Origin: Clostridiales bacterium
GTDB lineage: Bacteria; Bacillota; Clostridia; Oscillospirales; CAG-272
Assembly: GCA_012840355.1 (NCBI GenBank)
Contig: DULN01000005.1
Span: 1-64,000, forward strand
DNA length: 64,000 nt
Direction: 5' to 3'
Shown here: piece after piece, positions 60,153-64,000 of the stretch
Layout: every line of letters begins with the position of its first letter
Position numbering within the stretch: the stretch's first letter is position 1
Notes under the pieces: generated by a model
What the model saw: only the letters and a program-made list of their open reading frames with translations
What the model was told of the DNA's origin: nothing
The model's database searches: none
Translations under genes and position numbers: made by a program

Positions 60153-60619
60153 GCGCAGACGTAGTGGAAAGCCCGCCCGGCGCGCTGCGGATAGCCGGCG
60201 CGGAAGAGTGCCATATCCGCGCGGTAGCCGCCCTCGAGCGGCTCTGTTTTTCCGACCCGTGGCGCGAGGGCGACTTTCTTTCGCTGCTCGGCAGCCCGAA
60301 CGCCTATTTCCGCGTCGCGCTGGTGGGCGATTCGGTCGCGGGCTATATAATACTTATTCACGCCGCGGATACCGCCGACTTAGCCAACATCGCTGTGGCG
60401 CCGGAGATGCGGCGCCGGGGGATAGGCGCAGCGCTGCTCGACGACGCGCTCGCGTTCTGCCGCACGCATGGCATCGCGCATGTCACGCTCGAGGTGCGCG
60501 AGTCGAACGCCGCGGCTCGCGCGCTTTACGAGTCGCGGGGCTTTACCGCCGCCGGGCGCCGCCGCGGGTACTACCGCCACCCGCGCGAGGACGCGATAAT
60601 CATGGCGCGGGCTTTGTAG
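60149..60619 (+). CDS. rimI: Ribosomal-protein-alanine N-acetyltransferase RimI
   Basis: The 156-residue GNAT acetyltransferase has the acetyl-CoA site LANIAVAPEMRRRGIGAALL and the VTLEVRESNAAARALYESRGF end. RimI acetylates the N-terminal alanine of S18 and is usually linked to tsaB or tsaD in the t6A cluster, as here. A longer N-terminal part of about 20 residues precedes the core. It overlaps the phosphatase gene. Confidence 0.92.
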   Translation: MSADVVESPPGALRIAGAEECHIRAVAALERLCFSDPWREGDFLSLLGSPNAYFRVALVGDSVAGYIILIHAADTADLANIAVAPEMRRRGIGAALLDDALAFCRTHGIAHVTLEVRESNAAARALYESRGFTAAGRRRGYYRHPREDAIIMARAL

Positions 60620-60760
60620 GTGCCTGCACGGCAGGATGCCCGGCATTACGCCACTTCCTGCCGGGCAGTAACGAAAGACACAGTTTTTTAGCATAAATGT
60701 TTTAAAGTTTTTTTATGGGCGTGGGAATGCTTTTTTAAGTTTCCCCACAAAATAAAGCAA
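60617..60760 (+). repeat. Dispersed intergenic element, copy 8
   Basis: It starts in the rimI stop region with TTTGTAGGTGCCTGCACGG, then CAGGATGCCCGGCA. It ends in GTGGGAATGCTTTTTTAAGTTTCCCCAC (60721-60748). It fills the gap before tsaD. Confidence 0.6.
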
Positions 60761-60769
60761 CACATTAAG

Positions 60770-61852
60770 ATGAGTAAACTTATACTTGGCATAGAGACAT
60801 CATGTGACGAGACGGCGGCGGCGGTGATTGAGGCGGCGGGCGACGGCAGGCTCATTTTGCGCTCGAGCGTCGTCGCCTCGCAGATAGAGCTGCACCGGCG
60901 GTTCGGCGGCGTCGTGCCCGAAATAGCCAGCCGCGCGCATACCGAAGCTATCGTCCGCATCACAACTGAAGCTTTAGGGCGCGCCGGGACAAGCGTCGAC
61001 GGGCTTTCCGGAATCGGCGTCACCTACACGCCCGGGCTAATCGGCGCGCTGCTTGTAGGCGTCAACTTCGCGAAAGCGCTAGCGTACTCAAACGGCGTGC
61101 CGCTCGTCGGCGTCAACCACATCAAAGCGCACGCGGCGGCGACATTCATCGCAGCCGATGCCACAAAAGGCGCAGTGCAAGAGCTCGGCGCCGCGCCGCT
61201 GCCCACTGAGGAGTCGCCCGCGCTCGCGCTAATCGCCTCGGGCGGGCACACCTCGATTTTGCTTCTTCGCTCGCCGACCGATTACCGGACGCTAGGGCGC
61301 ACGCGCGACGACGCTATGGGCGAGGCGTTCGACAAAATCGGGCGGGTGCTCGGGCTGCCCTACCCCGGCGGCGCCGCGCTAGACCGGCTCGCCGCGGAGT
61401 TCCTCGAGTCGGGCCGCACGCCGTCGTTTACGCTGCCGCCCGTTGCAATTGCCGGCGATACCCTCGATTTCTCGTTCAGCGGGCTTAAAACCTGCGTGCT
61501 CGATATGATAAACCACCAACGCATGAAGGGCGAGGAGCCCGACCCCGCGGAGCTAGCCGCCGCGCTTACCATTACTATCACCAGCTCGGTAACGCGCCGG
61601 CTGGAAGAGGCGCTCGAGCTGACCGGCGCGCGCACGCTCTTTGCCGCCGGCGGCGCGACAGCCAACTCCCATCTGCGGCGCGCGCTTGCGGAGCTTGCGG
61701 CGCGGCGCGGCGTGCGGCTGTACCTTCCCCCGCTCAGCCTCTGCGGCGACAACGGAGCAATGGTCGCCGCGCAGGCGTATTTCGAGCTGCTCGAAGGCAA
61801 CGTAGCGCCGCCCTCGCTGAACGGGCTTGCCACAGGCGAGTCGGAGCTGTAA
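60770..61852 (+). CDS. tsaD: tRNA N6-threonylcarbamoyladenosine transferase TsaD
   Basis: The 360-residue ASKHA protein makes the last step of tRNA t6A. GIETSCDETAAAVIEA opens it. HIKAHAAA gives the metal histidines, ASGGHTSILLLRSPTDYR and GKAFDKIGR-like GEAFDKIGRVLGLPYPGG follow, and FAAGGATANSHLRRAL is present. The HxxxH pair is conserved. It works with TsaC, which is at 17.9 kb, and with TsaB/TsaE elsewhere. A short leader follows the dispersed element. Length is normal. Confidence 0.96.
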   Translation: MSKLILGIETSCDETAAAVIEAAGDGRLILRSSVVASQIELHRRFGGVVPEIASRAHTEAIVRITTEALGRAGTSVDGLSGIGVTYTPGLIGALLVGVNFAKALAYSNGVPLVGVNHIKAHAAATFIAADATKGAVQELGAAPLPTEESPALALIASGGHTSILLLRSPTDYRTLGRTRDDAMGEAFDKIGRVLGLPYPGGAALDRLAAEFLESGRTPSFTLPPVAIAGDTLDFSFSGLKTCVLDMINHQRMKGEEPDPAELAAALTITITSSVTRRLEEALELTGARTLFAAGGATANSHLRRALAELAARRGVRLYLPPLSLCGDNGAMVAAQAYFELLEGNVAPPSLNGLATGESEL

Positions 61853-61855
61853 ATA

Positions 61856-61912
61856 ATGCGCCGGGGGGGACATGGCCCCCCAATCTGGCTCCGCCCTTTG
61901 CCGGGCGTGGCT
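61856..61912 (-). repeat. Dispersed intergenic element fragment, copy 9
   Basis: In reverse orientation it shows GCGCCGGGGGGGACATGGCC, then CTGGCTCCGCCCTTTGCCGG. It lies immediately after tsaD. Confidence 0.65.
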
Positions 61913-62126
61913 ACCGTACATGTTACACAACGCTAACTTTTGGCCTTTGCCGTGCCTTCTACCGTAAAGGTACCTTCTAAAAAATTTGCGCCGCCTTGTT
62001 CGGGCCCCTTTCCTGAGCGGCGGCTTGGCTGGCACAAGAAGGCGCCGCTTAACATGCCAGCTCCCACGAGGCGCAGGCCGCAATACCCTCCCGCGATAAG
62101 ATTTTGCTATTATTTACTGAGTTTGC

Positions 62127-62255
62127 GCTGTGGGTTATCCCCACAAACTTATCCCCATGGCTGTGGATAAACCTGTACAAAACCCCGCCAATTAAGGCGT
62201 AAAGGGCGCATTTTTAACCCGGAATTGTGGAAAACCCTGTGGAGATTGTGGAAAA
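62127..62255. other. DnaA-box-like array, left copy
   Basis: Sites resembling the DnaA box occur here: TTATCCCCA at 62135 and 62149, a perfect TGTGGATAA at 62162, then TGTGGAAAA at 62226, TGTGGAGAT at 62238 and TGTGGAAAA at 62247. The last three are spaced 12 and 9 bp apart. AT-rich sequence follows (62284-62335). No dnaA or dnaN gene is in the window. The rest of the 848-bp gap 61853-62700 shows no convincing gene. Confidence 0.75.
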
Positions 62256-62502
62256 AAGCCACTTTATCGGTATCTGCGCAGGATGCATAATTCATAAAAA
62301 ACCCGAAATTTTAAGTATCGCCGGCAAGTTTTAGTGGCGCGGCTTGTATGCTATATACACAAGCGCACGGCTGCATCGGTGCGGGCGAGCCATTCCATCA
62401 GAACGCACAAATTTATAGCGCACGCTTTAGCGCCGGAGGAAGGGTTTTTGCCCGGGACGCGTCCGTTAGCTTGCCCGCCCCAACAATATATTGCGGGCGC
62501 GG

Positions 62503-62632
62503 CTGTGGGGATTTCCCCACAGGATAATCCCCATGGTTGTGGAAAAAATACCCGAAAAGCCTGCGAGTTTAGCCTTTTAGGGCTTGTTTTTCAGCCACAG
62601 TTGTGGATATCTTTGTGGATTTTGTGGAAAAC
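62503..62632. other. DnaA-box-like array, right copy
   Basis: The same order appears again: ATTTCCCCACA at 62512, TAATCCCCA at 62526, and TGTGGAAAA at 62539. TGTGGATAT at 62603, TGTGGATTT at 62615 and TGTGGAAAA at 62624 follow. Each site is 377 bp after its partner in the left copy, although the sequence between some sites differs. The block ends 68 bp before the isocitrate dehydrogenase gene. Confidence 0.75.
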
Positions 62633-62700
62633 AGCGGCACGCAAGTTGCATATACAAGTTTGTTTTAAATTCAAGTAAAATTCACATATACGAGGTAAAC

Positions 62701-63864
62701 ATGGCAGACAGATACCAGGACGCAATTGAAAAGGCAAAACAGAGGTTTGAAGAAATACTGCGCGGACAGCTCGAGCGGGTCGAGAGGATCAAAAGCCAGA
62801 GCGGCGCGGTAGATTACACGAAGCTAGACAAAATCGTTATCGGCATCTGCGGCGGCGACGGGATCGGCCCGATCATCACCGCGGCGGCGAGGAAAGTGCT
62901 TGAGGAGCTGCTCGCCGGCGACATCCGCGCCGGCCGTATCGAGCTGCGCGATATCGAGGGGCTGACTATCGAGAACCGCGCAGCACACGGCAAGGCTATA
63001 CCCGACGACGTTATGGATGAGCTTTATAAGTGCCACGTCATCTTAAAGGGGCCGACGACTACGCCGAGGGCGGGAGACCCGTGGCCGAACATTGAGTCGG
63101 CGAACGTGGCGATGCGCAAGGCGCTCGACCTTTACGCGAACGTGCGTCCGGTGCGGGTGCCGGACAAGGGTATCGACTGGACTTTCTTCCGCGAGAACAC
63201 CGAGGGCAGCTACGCAGTTGGAAGCCAGGGCATACATGTGACCGACGACCTTGCGGTTGACTTTACGGTAACGACGACGCAGGGGACCGAGCGCATCGCG
63301 AGGCTGGCGTTCGAGTACGCGCGGCGTAACGGCAAAAAGCGTGTCTCGATTGTCACGAAAGCGAACGTCATAAAGACGACCGACGGAAAGTTCCTCAATA
63401 TCTGCGAAGAGATAGCGAAAGAGTACCCCGAGATTGTCACCGACGAGTGGTACATCGACATAATGACCGCCAAGCTCGTGGACGAAAAGCGCCGCACCGA
63501 TTTCCAGGTGTTTATACTGCCTAACCTCTACGGCGACATTATCACCGACGAGGCGGCGGAGTTCCAAGGCGGGGTCGGCACGGCGGGCAGCGCAAACATC
63601 GGCGACCGCTACGCGATGTTCGAGGCTATCCACGGCTCGGCGCCGCGCATGGTTGCCGAGGGGCGCGCGAAGTACGCAGACCCGTGCTCGATGCTGCGCG
63701 CGACCGTTATGATGCTCTCGCACATCGGCAAGCAGGCCGAATCGGACAGGCTCGCGCGCGCGCTCGACTATTGCATGTTCGAGGACAAAGCCCTCGTCAT
63801 CACCGGCCGCGACACCGGCGCTACCTGCGAGCAGTTCACCGAGTATGTGATGAAGAATTTGTGA
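62701..63864 (+). CDS. Isocitrate dehydrogenase (isocitrate/isopropylmalate family)
   Basis: The 387-residue beta-decarboxylating dehydrogenase has GICGGDGIGPIITAAARKVL and LKGPTTTPRAGDPWPN. The ESANVAMRKALDLYANVRPVR region matches the substrate serine/asparagine/arginine set of isocitrate dehydrogenase better than isopropylmalate dehydrogenase. RENTEGSYAVGSQG, NLYGDIITDEAAEFQGG and EAIHGSAPRMVAEGRAKYAD complete the fold. It makes 2-oxoglutarate and NAD(P)H. GAGG is 6 nt before the start at 62701; an earlier in-frame ATG would lie inside the DnaA-like array. Confidence 0.82.
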   Translation: MADRYQDAIEKAKQRFEEILRGQLERVERIKSQSGAVDYTKLDKIVIGICGGDGIGPIITAAARKVLEELLAGDIRAGRIELRDIEGLTIENRAAHGKAIPDDVMDELYKCHVILKGPTTTPRAGDPWPNIESANVAMRKALDLYANVRPVRVPDKGIDWTFFRENTEGSYAVGSQGIHVTDDLAVDFTVTTTQGTERIARLAFEYARRNGKKRVSIVTKANVIKTTDGKFLNICEEIAKEYPEIVTDEWYIDIMTAKLVDEKRRTDFQVFILPNLYGDIITDEAAEFQGGVGTAGSANIGDRYAMFEAIHGSAPRMVAEGRAKYADPCSMLRATVMMLSHIGKQAESDRLARALDYCMFEDKALVITGRDTGATCEQFTEYVMKNL

Positions 63865-63881
63865 TTTGTTTTTGGAGTTTT

Positions 63882-63916
63882 GCGGGGGAGCTTTTTTTAA
63901 AAAAAGTTCCCCCACG
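63882..63916. repeat. Dispersed element end hairpin, copy 10 (possible terminator)
   Basis: GCGGGGGAGCTTTTTTT pairs with AAAAAAAGTTCCCCCACGC, the same module as at 25188-25219. It follows the isocitrate dehydrogenase gene and could also act as its terminator. Downstream sequence to 64000 holds no gene. Confidence 0.7.
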
Positions 63917-64000
63917 CTTTAGGCTTAGGCAAATCCTTAGGCGGCTACCAAGCAGCAAACCTATAGCACACCACACAAAAAACAAAAGAAACGAGGGTAC

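Noticed and set aside
61940..62678. Short plus-strand frames between tsaD and the isocitrate dehydrogenase gene
   Set aside because: They run through the DnaA-box-like arrays, lack ribosome sites and show no protein motifs.
1..64000. tRNA, rRNA, CRISPR, prophage or insertion-sequence genes
   Set aside because: Scanned for T-loop motifs, repeat-spacer patterns, transposases and integrases; none could be supported.

Overview
The window looks like a chromosomal segment of a GC-rich, endospore-forming member of the Clostridia (Bacillota), probably a gut-type relative of the Oscillospirales or Christensenellales. The evidence is an alpha/beta-type small acid-soluble spore protein, a large Gram-positive SRP RNA followed by dnaX-ybaB-recR in the Bacillus order, cdaA-cdaR, a CD1871A-type CXXC peptide, a ferredoxin-linked 2-oxoacid oxidoreductase, and strong sigma-A-type promoters. 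No phage, plasmid, CRISPR array, tRNA or rRNA gene was recognised. The exact genus cannot be read from the sequence.

Layout. 1-10.7 kb (minus strand): a MerR-type regulator cut by the left edge, then a chain of tightly spaced or overlapping genes. These run from a redoxin / CXXC peptide / 4Fe-4S membrane protein cassette through a metallophosphoesterase and a URO-D-like protein to an Mrp ATPase, a ComEC-like hydrolase, a sugar isomerase, an ADP-ribosylglycohydrolase and purE. 10.8-15.0 kb (plus): an ACT protein, a PFL-family protein, purN, an unknown gene with its own promoter, and a YerB-like lipoprotein. 15.2-30.8 kb (minus): spore protein, topoisomerase IV A, tsaC, prfA, a KDPG aldolase-VOC fusion, an M18 peptidase, three glycan-active enzymes (GH31, GH130, GH29), then recR, ybaB, dnaX and the SRP RNA. 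30.8-31.2 kb is a divergent promoter region; its rightward leader holds a ZTP riboswitch in front of purH. 33-38 kb (plus): a three-gene MBOAT/DHHW acyl-transfer cassette. 38-41.6 kb (minus): a four-subunit 2-oxoacid:ferredoxin oxidoreductase and a P-loop protein. 41.7-49.4 kb (plus): cdaA, cdaR, a flavoprotein remnant, an RseC-like protein, recJ and relA. 49.4-52.9 kb: a methyltransferase remnant and addB (minus). 53-64 kb (plus): an unknown surface protein, queT, a DUF6291-like protein, galU, an unknown membrane protein, a dCMP deaminase, an unknown anchored protein, an LMW phosphatase, rimI, tsaD, a duplicated array of DnaA-box-like sites, and an isocitrate dehydrogenase.

How the parts fit. 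Most genes are housekeeping: purine synthesis (purE, purN, purH), translation and tRNA t6A (prfA, tsaC, tsaD, rimI), DNA repair and replication (recR, dnaX, recJ, addB, parC), and nucleotide second messengers (cdaA/cdaR, relA). Accessory functions are glycan use and envelope polysaccharide acylation.

The most interesting non-coding signals are two. The first is a pair of DnaA-box-like arrays at 62.1-62.65 kb whose sites are offset by exactly 377 bp. The second is a dispersed family of hairpin-rich intergenic elements that recurs about ten times between genes, in both orientations. Two gene remnants (44.0 and 49.4 kb) record recent deletions.
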